Assembly: GCA_016933055.1 (NCBI GenBank)
Contig: JAFGBS010000002.1
Span: forward strand, 62,001 to 126,000
From: Promethearchaeota archaeon
GTDB taxonomy: Archaea > Asgardarchaeota > Lokiarchaeia > Sigyniarchaeales > Promethearchaeaceae
Direction: 5' to 3'
Length of the DNA stretch: 64,000 nt
Shown: piece after piece, positions 35,544-45,013 of the stretch
Numbering within the stretch: position 1 is the first letter of the stretch
How the letters are laid out: every line of letters begins with the position of its first letter
Made by a program: the position numbers and the translations under genes
Notes under the pieces: model-generated
What the model saw: the letters and a program-made list of their open reading frames with translations, nothing else
Told to the model about the DNA's origin: nothing
Databases searched by the model: none

Positions 35544-36752
35544 ATGGAGAGTTCAGTGAAAATCCCCGGAACAAGTTGGAACATGAAAGTATATCAACTT
35601 GAAGATTCTTATAATGATCCTACCGTTATCGTGGAATTTATCAAGGGTATTCACGTGATGCATCAATTTATATTGGAGAAAGAGGGAACATTAGAGAAAA
35701 TTTTTCAACTATTCTTGGAACGTGAGAATCTACTAATCCCTGAAAACCGGTTACAATATTTTATAAACCAACAGATTGGAGACATATATAAATTAACCGT
35801 GAATAAACCAAAACGAAAAAAAACCACCATCAAATCCATGATGAACCTTTCAGAAATGAAAGATAAAAAAATTAACATTATGGGATTATCCAGTTCGGGT
35901 AAAAGTTCGATATATAAGGTAGTTTTTGAACAAAAAAAATGGTGGGACCTAAAAGATATTTTACCCACTCAAGGTATACAGCAATATGAACAAACTGTGA
36001 ATTCCTTAAAGGATTTTAAGCTTTATATTTTAGATTTTGCAGGAAATGTACATGACTTTAAATTATATCGTAAAGATGCGTCTAAATATTTCTCTACTAC
36101 TTCTGCTTTAGTGTTTGTAATTGATGTTTCAGATCCAGAAAGCCTGCAAGATGCAGTCAATAAATTTTCTTGGAGTGTGAACCAAATGGCTGAATATGCC
36201 CCTGAGGGACGTATATTTTGTCTATTACATAAAACTGATCTTGCAACCCAAGTGGATAATTTTCAAGGTATTTCTGATTTCATCGAAAATAGCGTGAATG
36301 GTATAAAAACTAAGATCCATATTATCCCCACAAGCGTTCGGAATAATACAATTTATCTTGCTTGGGAACAAATCTTCAAATCCTTAATTCCTAAAGATAA
36401 AAGTTTAGATATTCTCACACAAAACTTGAAAGAAAAATTGAACCTCTACAACCTCTTGGTTCTAGAAAAAAGAACGGGTTTAGCGATTTGTGGATCAGTA
36501 GGATTATTAGATAACGAAGTTTTGGTGGGTACCATAAATAAAGTATGGCATCAATTGGGCAGTCTCGCAGACGATATTGAACTTGCGGGATTACAACAGA
36601 TTACCTGTTCATTAGGAAATGGCTATCTGTTTTTAGAAGAATTTGAAAAGAATTTGATCTTGGTTATGGTGAGTCCAAAAATTGATGTTCTTGATAAATA
36701 TAAGGAGAATATTGATAGATTCAAGCAAGAAATTATACGCGCTGTAATCTAA
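35544..36752 (+). CDS. Rag/Gtr-like GTPase with C-terminal roadblock-like domain
   Basis: Protein of 402 aa. Residues 1 to about 105 are of unknown fold. The G domain spans about 108-285, with P-loop GLSSSGKS at 114-121, G3 DFAGN at 164-168 and G4 HKTD at 229-232. HKTD recalls the HKxD motif of RagA. The segment TIYLAWEQIFKSLIP also matches RagA. The last 100 residues (from about 300) form a roadblock/longin-like module (LLVLEKRTGLAICGSV). This is the domain order of the eukaryotic Rag GTPases that signal amino acids to TORC1. Asn in place of Gln in G3 may reduce hydrolysis. Confidence 0.82.
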   Translation: MESSVKIPGTSWNMKVYQLEDSYNDPTVIVEFIKGIHVMHQFILEKEGTLEKIFQLFLERENLLIPENRLQYFINQQIGDIYKLTVNKPKRKKTTIKSMMNLSEMKDKKINIMGLSSSGKSSIYKVVFEQKKWWDLKDILPTQGIQQYEQTVNSLKDFKLYILDFAGNVHDFKLYRKDASKYFSTTSALVFVIDVSDPESLQDAVNKFSWSVNQMAEYAPEGRIFCLLHKTDLATQVDNFQGISDFIENSVNGIKTKIHIIPTSVRNNTIYLAWEQIFKSLIPKDKSLDILTQNLKEKLNLYNLLVLEKRTGLAICGSVGLLDNEVLVGTINKVWHQLGSLADDIELAGLQQITCSLGNGYLFLEEFEKNLILVMVSPKIDVLDKYKENIDRFKQEIIRAVI

Positions 36753-36791
36753 TTCATCAATTTTTTTTACTAGGCATTCATTATCATTCTC

Positions 36792-38363
36792 ATGAATCCT
36801 CATGAATCTTTTATTGTTATTTTAGATTTTGGGGGTCAATACACCCATCTCATCAGTCGAAGAATTAGAGATTTAGGGGTATACTCGGAAATTCGACCCT
36901 TTAATGTAGGGATTTCCAAAATAAAGGAGATTCCGAATCTAAAAGGGGTAATACTTTCTGGAGGACCCTCTAGTGTATATGATCCCAATGCTCCTCATCT
37001 GGATAAAAAATTACTCGAGTATTTTATTAATAAAAATATTCCTATACTCGGATTATGTTACGGGCATCATATGATTGCTCAGATGATGGGGGGAGTAGTA
37101 AAAAATGAGGATAATAAAGAATTTGGTAAAACTACTCTTAGCGTAATTCGTTCAGAATCCTTGATGGAAGGATTACAAGAACAAGAAATTGTATGGATGT
37201 CTCATGGAGATCAGATAGAATCTTTACCCGATGGATATAAAATTTATGCGAAAACGGTAAATTGTCCAATAGCAGCTTATGGATCTGACGATAAAGGAGT
37301 GTATGGATTACAATTTCATCCCGAAGTTGTGCATACTTTATCAGGAAATAAGATTTTGTCCAATTTTTTATTCTTAATTTGCAAATGCAAGAAAAGCTGG
37401 AAAATGGAGGATTGGATTACCAAGGCAATTAAAGAAATTCAAGATGTAGTGGGAAAAGAAAGTGTATTATTAGGATTATCGGGAGGAGTAGATTCATCAG
37501 TTACAGCACGTTTACTTCAAAAAGCAATAGCTGATCGCGTTCATCCAGTATTTGTGAATAACGGATTACTCCGCGAAAATGAAGAGAAAGAAATCATCGA
37601 TACCTTCCAAGAACAATTGAAATTTAAGAACTTTCACTATGTAGATGCTAGCAATCTATTTTTAGAACGTTTGGTTGGAATTACGGATCCCGAGGAAAAA
37701 CGAAAGATTATTGCAAATACATTCATTGAAGTGTTTGAGGAAAAAGCTGCCGAATTAAAGCACCAATACCCAAATATCACCTATCTTGCTCAAGGAACTA
37801 TATATCCCGATCGGGTGGAGAGTTCAGCGACTTCTATAGCGAGTAGTAAAATAAAATCTCACCATAATGTGATTTTACCAGATAACATGCTATTGAAATT
37901 GATTGAGCCGCTACGTGATCTCTATAAAGACGAAGTTCGCAAGATCGGCAAGGATTTACTCCCAGATTATTTGATAAATCGTCAACCATTTCCCGGACCT
38001 GGCTTAGCGGTTCGTTGTATAGGAGAGATCACCAAAGTAAAACTAGCCATTCTGAAAAAAGCGGATCTTATTGTGAGAGAGGAGATTGAAAAGATCCCAG
38101 GACTACAAGATACCCTATGGCAATATTTTGCGGTTTTTTTACCTGTAAAGACTGTTGGAGTAATGGGAGATGCCCGTACATACGAATCTGTTTGTGTTGT
38201 ACGAGCAGTGCAGTCCAAAGATGCTATGACCAGTAACTTTGCAAAACTCGATTGGGAACTTTTAGAAAACATATCCTCCCGAATCATTAATGAAGTGAGA
38301 GGAATAAATCGAGTGGTTTATGATATCAGTAATAAACCTCCCAGCACCATCGAATTTGAGTGA
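36792..38363 (+). CDS. guaA: GMP synthase, glutamine-hydrolysing
   Basis: Single-chain GMP synthase of 523 aa. The N-terminal glutaminase has the nucleophile in GLCYGHH (C89) and the FHPEV histidine-glutamate pair. The synthetase part has the PP-loop GLSGGVDSS, TIYPDRVESS, and FPGPGLAVR near the C-terminus, ending in NKPPSTIEFE. Many archaea split the two halves into separate genes, so fusion is worth noting. Confidence 0.96.
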   Translation: MNPHESFIVILDFGGQYTHLISRRIRDLGVYSEIRPFNVGISKIKEIPNLKGVILSGGPSSVYDPNAPHLDKKLLEYFINKNIPILGLCYGHHMIAQMMGGVVKNEDNKEFGKTTLSVIRSESLMEGLQEQEIVWMSHGDQIESLPDGYKIYAKTVNCPIAAYGSDDKGVYGLQFHPEVVHTLSGNKILSNFLFLICKCKKSWKMEDWITKAIKEIQDVVGKESVLLGLSGGVDSSVTARLLQKAIADRVHPVFVNNGLLRENEEKEIIDTFQEQLKFKNFHYVDASNLFLERLVGITDPEEKRKIIANTFIEVFEEKAAELKHQYPNITYLAQGTIYPDRVESSATSIASSKIKSHHNVILPDNMLLKLIEPLRDLYKDEVRKIGKDLLPDYLINRQPFPGPGLAVRCIGEITKVKLAILKKADLIVREEIEKIPGLQDTLWQYFAVFLPVKTVGVMGDARTYESVCVVRAVQSKDAMTSNFAKLDWELLENISSRIINEVRGINRVVYDISNKPPSTIEFE

Positions 38364-38387
38364 TAGTGAAGTCTCGATTATCCATTA

Positions 38388-38618
38388 ATCTATGCTTTTA
38401 TAAGCGGGTTGGCAGAACCAGTAGGGGGCTTAATAGCGTATGGTACAATCTTCCCCTTTTTATCAGGTACTATTTCTACAATGATGCTAAATTTTATGCT
38501 ACTACTAACAGCAGGTATCATGATGTATATTTTGGTTGATGTACTTATCCCAACAGTGAAGATAATTGAATACAAACACACGAGCATTATTGATTTTTCT
38601 CTGGGGGGATGGTGTTAA
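38388..38618 (+). pseudogene. C-terminal fragment of a ZIP metal transporter
   Basis: From about 38388 the + frame reads YAFISGLAEPVGGLIAYG and continues through two hydrophobic segments to a TAA at 38616-38618. It aligns with the end of the intact ZIP protein next door (SFLSGAAEPVGAALGYL). Upstream of this point there is no ZIP sequence, only the guaA stop. The fragment has no credible start for a full protein, so I call it a decayed remnant, in opposite orientation to the intact gene. Confidence 0.75.
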
Positions 38619-38646
38619 TTAGGATTACGATAACTTTTCTTTAATG

Positions 38647-39513
38647 TTATAATAATAATAGGGTCATTGCCATTATTAGCATCCCAACCACAATTCCTGC
38701 TATAGTGAGATGTCCTTTTTTATCATATTTTTGCGCTGTTGGTAAAATCTCATCTAAGGAAATATACACCATCACACCCGCAATAAATCCGAGCATACCT
38801 CCAATTATTTGATCATTTAAAAAGGAAAATAGAATCAAATAGCCTAATGCGGCGCCCACTGGTTCAGCTGCACCTGAAAGAAATGAATACCAAAATGCTT
38901 TTTTCTTATTACCCGTAGCGTAATAGATTGGAATTGAAACGGAAATGCCTTCGGGAATGTTATGAATGGCAATTGCTATCATCAGTACTATACCAAGAGA
39001 TGTGTCGCGCAAAGCTGTACCAAAAGTAACAAGACCCTCGGGAAAGTTATGAATGGCGATTGCAAACGCGGTAATTAATCCAGTTTTCATCAAATCCTTT
39101 TTAGAGGATTCTGATATTTTCAGTTCTTTTTGTGGTTGTCGTTTTATTTGTGCTATAGGCGGAGTTCGCGATTGTTCAGCATCTTCTTCTCCTTCCATTA
39201 CAATGACGATGTGATGGGGATTTTCAACTTCGGGGATGATTAGATCTATCAGCCACATAAATCCAACACCAATAAAAAACAAACTTATCCCCCAAACCTC
39301 TCCCCACACACCTTGGGTTATTCCAATGGCCTCGATTGCTTGTGGTAATAATTCCACGAAAGAGATATAGGTCATTACTCCTCCCGATAAACCCAATGCA
39401 AATGATAAATATTCAATTTTAGGTTTCTTAATAAAATAGGCGATCAATGAGCCAATACCTGTGGATAAACCGGCAATAATTGTAAGTAAAAACGCAATTA
39501 TGACTGAATTCAT
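38647..39513 (-). CDS. ZIP family metal transporter
   Basis: Membrane protein of 288 aa, ZupT-like, with about eight transmembrane helices. The two metal-site helices contain HNFPEG and HNIPEG. An acidic, charged loop between helices 3 and 4 could bind metal. It imports zinc or other divalent metals. A remnant of a second ZIP gene lies just beyond its 3' end, pointing towards it. Confidence 0.94.
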   Translation of the reverse strand: MNSVIIAFLLTIIAGLSTGIGSLIAYFIKKPKIEYLSFALGLSGGVMTYISFVELLPQAIEAIGITQGVWGEVWGISLFFIGVGFMWLIDLIIPEVENPHHIVIVMEGEEDAEQSRTPPIAQIKRQPQKELKISESSKKDLMKTGLITAFAIAIHNFPEGLVTFGTALRDTSLGIVLMIAIAIHNIPEGISVSIPIYYATGNKKKAFWYSFLSGAAEPVGAALGYLILFSFLNDQIIGGMLGFIAGVMVYISLDEILPTAQKYDKKGHLTIAGIVVGMLIMAMTLLLL

Positions 39514-39570
39514 AATGAATCTCCTTTTTTTTGGTTTTAATACAATTTTTACACAACAATACTAAGTATT

Positions 39571-42126
39571 ATGTCCTCCTTTTCAGAAAACTATTTGTAT
39601 AGGAAGAAACATGTTGAACTATTAAAAAGTAAGATGAGTAAAATGGAACCAGTACATTATTTGTTGCATTTGGAACCAGATCTTGAAAAATTTGTTTTTC
39701 TCGGTACAACTCAAATCACTATTCTTTCCGACGATACCATCGGGAAAGTGGTTCTCAATGGAAAATTCCTCAATATTTTGTCTTGCAAAATTAAGATAAA
39801 CGAGGAATACATTGCATGTGATTTTGACTATGATGAAAACAAAGAGGAAATAGTTGTTAAATTTCCACAAGAAATCTCTGGAAATTTTGAGATAAAGATC
39901 CATTACAAAGGAGAATTGAATGATAAACTACTAGGATTTTATAGAAGTAGTTATACAATAGAGGGACAAGAGGAAACAAAATATATTGCAACCACTCAAT
40001 TCGAAGAACGTTACGCTCGATGGGCTTTTCCTTGTTTTGATCAACCCCGATATAAAACTCCTTTTGATATTGAGTTTGTTATTAATGAGAATTTGACAGG
40101 AATTTCAAACTGTGCAGTTTCTGAAGAAATTATGCTTGAGAATGGTAAAAAGCTAGTGAAATTTGAACAAACTCCAAAGATGTGCACGTATTTATTGTAC
40201 TTTGGTGTAGGTGAATTCGAATATGTTGAGCAAAAAAGCGAGAATCTTACCGTTAGAGTGTATACTACTCCTGGAAATAGTCAATATGGGGAGTTAGGTC
40301 TGGAAATTAGTAAAAAATCTATAGAAATATTGGAAGAATTGACGGGAATTCCATACCCCATTTCAAAAATAGACAATATTGCAGTAAAAGATTTCCAATT
40401 TGGAGCTATGGAAAATTATGGAGCAGTGACCTATCGAGAACCGCTGATATTAGTTTATCCTGGAAAAACCTCAAAGTCATCCAGAACTCAAATTGTAATT
40501 GTTATTTGCCATGAAAATTCCCATATGTGGTTTGGTAATTTGGTTTCTCCAGCAGATTGGCAATATGTTTGGCTTAATGAGAGTTTTGCTTCATATTTTG
40601 AACGGGTTGTGACAGATCGTATTTATCCAGAGTGGAATATTTGGGATGACTTCATTTTGGATTCTACTCTTGGAGCTTTAACTCGAGACTCACTGATTAA
40701 CACTTTTCCTATAGAACTTCCGGGAGGAAAACCAATTGATATCAACACCGCTACGGCTCCAATAATTTATGACAAAGGCGCTTCTATCATAAGGGTTCTA
40801 AGTGATTTTTTGGGTGAAGAAAAATTCAAGTTGGGAGTTAAAAGTTTCCTGGACAAATATAAGTTTGATATAGCCAACACCGAACAATATTGGGCGGCTT
40901 TTGAGGAAGCTACGGGTGAACCTATCAAAAAATTTGCCGATTCGTGGGTTCATCAAAAAGGATACCCATTTATTACCGCGCATAAGGATGGTAATATTCT
41001 CAAATTACAGCAAGCTCGGTTTACTTATCTTCCTCACGAAACAGATACAACTTGGCTGATTCCCATATCCTATACTTTGTTCCTTAGCGATGGTACTCAA
41101 TTGGATAAAAAAACTGTAATGGAAGCTGCAACGATGGAAGTAGAATTGCCTGAGAATACGGTCACATACAAACTCAATACCCAACAAAAAGGTTTTTACC
41201 GCGTCTTATATACTGATGGCAATTTTGAAAAACTGGGTGAACTTATTGTTGAAAAGAAATTATCCCATCTGGATGTGTTTGGAATTCAGAACGATATTTT
41301 CAGTTTTACAATCCGTGGAGATTTCTCAGTTGACAAATATTTGGATTTTCTGAGTAAATATTATTCCCAAGAAGATAGTTATTTATCCTTACGAAACATT
41401 TCCGGAAATTTGAATTCACTTTATTTCTTTATGGATTCTAAACGCTCCCGTATCGCAGAAATTGGCCGAACAATGTCTGATCGTTACTTAGAGAAAATAG
41501 GACTAGAACCAAAAGAAGATGATAGTTTAGAAACCTCCCGAATACGAAATATCTTGTTATGGTCTTCTTTTATATTTGATTCCAAATTGGTGAAAAATTT
41601 TGTGAAAGGAAAATATGATGACTTTAAGAAGGATACTCCTATTCATGCCGACATTCTTAGTACTATGTACAGATCTTTTGCTGCCTATGATAAAAACTCG
41701 AAACATCTGTTTTTCAAAAAGCTAATGGACCCGAAAACCACAGGACAAGAACTATTATATCTGTGCCAAGCGATCGGAGAGGTTCGAAGTGAGCAAGATC
41801 TCAAAGAAATTCTGGACATGGTTTTAGACAAGATGCCATTGAATGTAAGATACATTCCCATATTAGTTGCTGCACAAAATGAAACAACCAAACCATGGTT
41901 ATGGAATTGGTATAAAGAACATGCAGCTATTCTAAAAGAAAAACTAACTCCCATGAATTTGGGGACGGTTCTAGTTGGACTTGCTTTCCATTCCGGTTTA
42001 GGAAGAGAAGAAGATGTGGGGATGGTGTTAGAAAAACTTGCGCAAGAAATGCCGGATCGAGAAGATGACATTAACATGGCTTTAGAATTGTTAAAGGTGT
42101 ATTCCACGGTACTATTCCGTAACTAA
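39571..42126 (+). CDS. M1 family aminopeptidase
   Basis: Zinc aminopeptidase of 851 aa, tricorn-interacting-factor/APN type. The exopeptidase motif GAMENYG is near residue 278. The zinc site is HENSH at 314-318, with the third ligand Glu337 in NESFASYFE. The usual second motif is HELAH, so Asn-Ser is a small variation. ERAP-like C-terminal helices follow. Its 3' end overlaps the convergent GNAT gene by 4 bp. Confidence 0.95.
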   Translation: MSSFSENYLYRKKHVELLKSKMSKMEPVHYLLHLEPDLEKFVFLGTTQITILSDDTIGKVVLNGKFLNILSCKIKINEEYIACDFDYDENKEEIVVKFPQEISGNFEIKIHYKGELNDKLLGFYRSSYTIEGQEETKYIATTQFEERYARWAFPCFDQPRYKTPFDIEFVINENLTGISNCAVSEEIMLENGKKLVKFEQTPKMCTYLLYFGVGEFEYVEQKSENLTVRVYTTPGNSQYGELGLEISKKSIEILEELTGIPYPISKIDNIAVKDFQFGAMENYGAVTYREPLILVYPGKTSKSSRTQIVIVICHENSHMWFGNLVSPADWQYVWLNESFASYFERVVTDRIYPEWNIWDDFILDSTLGALTRDSLINTFPIELPGGKPIDINTATAPIIYDKGASIIRVLSDFLGEEKFKLGVKSFLDKYKFDIANTEQYWAAFEEATGEPIKKFADSWVHQKGYPFITAHKDGNILKLQQARFTYLPHETDTTWLIPISYTLFLSDGTQLDKKTVMEAATMEVELPENTVTYKLNTQQKGFYRVLYTDGNFEKLGELIVEKKLSHLDVFGIQNDIFSFTIRGDFSVDKYLDFLSKYYSQEDSYLSLRNISGNLNSLYFFMDSKRSRIAEIGRTMSDRYLEKIGLEPKEDDSLETSRIRNILLWSSFIFDSKLVKNFVKGKYDDFKKDTPIHADILSTMYRSFAAYDKNSKHLFFKKLMDPKTTGQELLYLCQAIGEVRSEQDLKEILDMVLDKMPLNVRYIPILVAAQNETTKPWLWNWYKEHAAILKEKLTPMNLGTVLVGLAFHSGLGREEDVGMVLEKLAQEMPDREDDINMALELLKVYSTVLFRN

Positions 42127-42665
42127 ACTACCCATTTTTCCATGAGTAATTCATCTATATATTTTTTTTTCATATAAAACTGTTTTTGACGTATGCCAAT
42201 TTTTCGAAAACCTAATTTTTCATATAAATGAATGGCATAAGTATTAGTAACCAAGGTTCCCAAAACAATTTTCATTTTTCCGTTTTTCTTGGATTCTTCA
42301 ATAGCAAATTCAATTAAGTGACACCCTAGTCCCAGATTGCGGAAAGATTTGGAAATGATGATTCCCAGAAGACCTACATGTTCAGAAGCTTCCCATTCAT
42401 CATGGTGGATGGTACATTGCCCAACGATCGTCTTGTGGTTGGAGGTTGAATATTCTGCTACAATACACAAGTTATTATATCCGACTAATTCATTATACCA
42501 ACTGATTTTCTCGAATTTGTCTATTACTTTGGTGAATGAGGGCTGATATATTCCCTCCTCAATAACTTCATTATAATTATCCCATATATCATCCAAGTCC
42601 TCTTTGAGGATGTGTCGTAGGAGGATACGATTATTGTTTTTCAAGATAATGGTTTTTTGCGACAT
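42123..42665 (-). CDS. GNAT acetyltransferase, RimI/RimJ-like
   Basis: Acetyl-CoA-dependent transferase of 180 aa. The acetyl-CoA binding turn appears as SFRNLGLGCHLIEFAIEESKK, and NTYAIHLYEKLGFRKIGIRQ is typical of ribosomal protein or small-molecule acetyltransferases. The substrate is unknown. Confidence 0.85.
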   Translation of the reverse strand: MSQKTIILKNNNRILLRHILKEDLDDIWDNYNEVIEEGIYQPSFTKVIDKFEKISWYNELVGYNNLCIVAEYSTSNHKTIVGQCTIHHDEWEASEHVGLLGIIISKSFRNLGLGCHLIEFAIEESKKNGKMKIVLGTLVTNTYAIHLYEKLGFRKIGIRQKQFYMKKKYIDELLMEKWVV

Positions 42666-42777
42666 TTCAATCGAGTGAGATAGTGGTGCAAAGGTTTTTT
42701 GGAAGAAGATTCAAAGTTTTCTTTAAATTGTATCAATTAAGAAATGAAGAAAAATAAACATACAGAATTTGAGAATT

Positions 42778-43134
42778 ATGAGTCAAAAAGAAAATGAAAA
42801 AAAGGATCCCGATCATCCCATCAGTTTGGAAGAAGCGTTACAATCTAAACTTGCGCAAGAAAAACGCTTATTGGGACAAGATTTAGATTCGGACGAGAGA
42901 ACAATTATGGCTTGTTATCAAGAAAAAAATCGATTGATTCTTGATCGAATTTACATAATTTTCAATCAGACCCGAAAGAATTTGGATCTGTCATTAAAAA
43001 CCAAGTCAGAATTACGGGATAGGCTTGGAAGCCTTGCAGAGAAAGGATATTTGCGTATTGAAGGTTTTGTGTATGACGGAGAGGAAAGAGAAGCGTTTAT
43101 ATTGACTGAAAAAGGTGAAGAACTCGTTAAATAA
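42778..43134 (+). CDS. Winged-helix-like regulator (118 aa)
   Basis: The C-terminal 60 residues look like a winged helix: LKTKSELRDRLGSLAEKGYLRIEGF, then a beta wing and ILTEKGEELVK. The N-terminus is charged and may be disordered. ATG 42778 was preferred over a TTG three codons ahead. It precedes the triplicated membrane protein by 82 bases on the same strand and could regulate it. Confidence 0.68.
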   Translation: MSQKENEKKDPDHPISLEEALQSKLAQEKRLLGQDLDSDERTIMACYQEKNRLILDRIYIIFNQTRKNLDLSLKTKSELRDRLGSLAEKGYLRIEGFVYDGEEREAFILTEKGEELVK

Positions 43135-43216
43135 GCATATTAGATGCTTTTATTATTTTCGTATTTGGCATATAATATAGGTTTAATTAACTACTATACT
43201 CTTAACGTGAACTATT

Positions 43217-45013
43217 ATGTCTGAATCTGATGAAAATTATGGAAATATACATGCTACGGAACATAAGGAAAAACCCTCCCGTTCTGGATTGTGTATTACA
43301 TTTTATCTAGTGTTATCCATTTCTTGTTTTACTTTAATGATCGGCGGATTATGGGCAATTATGGATATAATCCAACCTACAGGAAAATGGGAATGGTTTA
43401 AAGACCTCGGGATAATGTTACAAATCATCATCGCTGGTGGTTTTGGTATTATTGGTATTGGGGGTGTTATAGTACTTTGGTTACTGTATCCCAAAGGAAC
43501 ACGCCTTATCCATAAAATGCTATATCCTCCCATTACTAAAGAACAATTCGAAAAAGGCACTTTTCTTGCACGTTTTATAACTGCAGGTCTATTAATATCC
43601 ATTTTTATCATTGTTGTTGGTTTTGTACTTGCATTTATCGAATGGATTGTTGCAGAAGGCGGAGTAAGTTTTATCGGGTTCCTAAAATCCACACCTAACG
43701 GGTTACTTATTATGCTTTTCTCTTCGATGTTACTTGTATTCACTATTCTGGTAATTGTGTTTGTTTGGGTGTGGATTAACGGATATCAGAAAACTCTCAA
43801 ATTAATCTCGGATAACAATGCACGGATAGACAGAGCCCAAGTAAAGAAACTTGAATGGAATTCGGGTGTTAGTTTCTATATTATCGTTTTAATAAGCGTA
43901 TTGGGAGTAGCCCTAGGGGGTGCCTGGTATGGAATGGACATTTTTGTGTTTCCCATTGATTGGACGAACTTTGGAACTACCTTTTTAGTAATTGGTGGAT
44001 TAGGGAGTTTAGTATTTCTAGTTCTTATTGGGGGGTTAGTTCTATTCAGTCTAGGCAGCTATAAGATTAGTCATATGCTGTTTGCGCGTAAAGGGAAAAT
44101 CTCAGAAGAATTAGACACTCAGGATAAAAATTTAGCAGATTCGATTACAGTGACTTTGCTTATCGCAATCGCCCTCCTTATCATCGGTGCAATGGGCATG
44201 TTAGTGGATTACTTGATGAAGTTAGCGGAAGAGCAGTCCGGGGGGACTTTTCTTGAATGGCTAGTAACCTTGCCATCGTATGGGATATGGACGGTTTTAT
44301 TTAGTGGAATGCTATTTGTTGGAATTTGGGTTATGATCTTCATAATTTACGTATGGACCCATGGGTATTTCTTTTTTTTCAATGCGAATGCCAGAAAAGT
44401 GTTGCGAGATAATGAAAAAATTGAACGCGATAAGCATAATAACGCTCAAGTAGCATTTGGAGTGATCATTTACGTTCTAATCTGGTTGTGTGTATTTGGT
44501 ATTATATATGGAGCGATCTGGTGGGGAATGGAAGAATTTTCCGCACAATGGACCGACTCTACGACCAGAATCTCCTTAAAATTCCTAATTATTGAATCCA
44601 TGGGAAGTGTGTTCTTTCTTTTACTTACAGGGGGTTTGCTATTCGCTCGAAGATTAGTATTTTTTATCAGTAAAATGCTATTTGTTCGAAGAGAAGACAT
44701 TCCAGACAACGTAGAAAAACAAGATAAAGTAATTGCCCAAATCATAACTATTACTCTATTGGTGGCCATCGCATTAGTAGCGGTGGGTTCGTTTGGATTA
44801 TTAGTGCAGTTCTTGATAAATAGGTCTCTTGCACTATTAGGGATGGAAAACCTTATCGAAATTATTACATTTTTACCAAATGGTGTTCTATCGATGATAG
44901 CGAGTGGTTTATTGCTTATTTCTATTTGGATTTTGATTTTCGTTATTTTTGTGTGGACAAATGGGTACTATTTCTTCTATATTCGCTTCCTTCGAAGTAT
45001 TGCAAAGCAATGA
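43217..45013 (+). CDS. Triplicated 12-helix membrane protein, unknown function
   Basis: Protein of 598 aa made of three tandem units of about 185-190 aa: roughly residues 25-200, 216-400 and 411-598. Each unit has four hydrophobic segments, a Trp- and Gly-rich first helix (MIGGLWAIMD, LGGAWYGMDI, YGAIWWGMEE), a basic cytoplasmic loop ending in a KMLYP/HMLFARK/KMLFVRR-type motif, and a closing motif WINGY, WTHGY or WTNGY. No family is recognised. No catalytic residues stand out, so a channel or scaffold role is possible but unproven. Confidence 0.75.
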   Translation: MSESDENYGNIHATEHKEKPSRSGLCITFYLVLSISCFTLMIGGLWAIMDIIQPTGKWEWFKDLGIMLQIIIAGGFGIIGIGGVIVLWLLYPKGTRLIHKMLYPPITKEQFEKGTFLARFITAGLLISIFIIVVGFVLAFIEWIVAEGGVSFIGFLKSTPNGLLIMLFSSMLLVFTILVIVFVWVWINGYQKTLKLISDNNARIDRAQVKKLEWNSGVSFYIIVLISVLGVALGGAWYGMDIFVFPIDWTNFGTTFLVIGGLGSLVFLVLIGGLVLFSLGSYKISHMLFARKGKISEELDTQDKNLADSITVTLLIAIALLIIGAMGMLVDYLMKLAEEQSGGTFLEWLVTLPSYGIWTVLFSGMLFVGIWVMIFIIYVWTHGYFFFFNANARKVLRDNEKIERDKHNNAQVAFGVIIYVLIWLCVFGIIYGAIWWGMEEFSAQWTDSTTRISLKFLIIESMGSVFFLLLTGGLLFARRLVFFISKMLFVRREDIPDNVEKQDKVIAQIITITLLVAIALVAVGSFGLLVQFLINRSLALLGMENLIEIITFLPNGVLSMIASGLLLISIWILIFVIFVWTNGYYFFYIRFLRSIAKQ

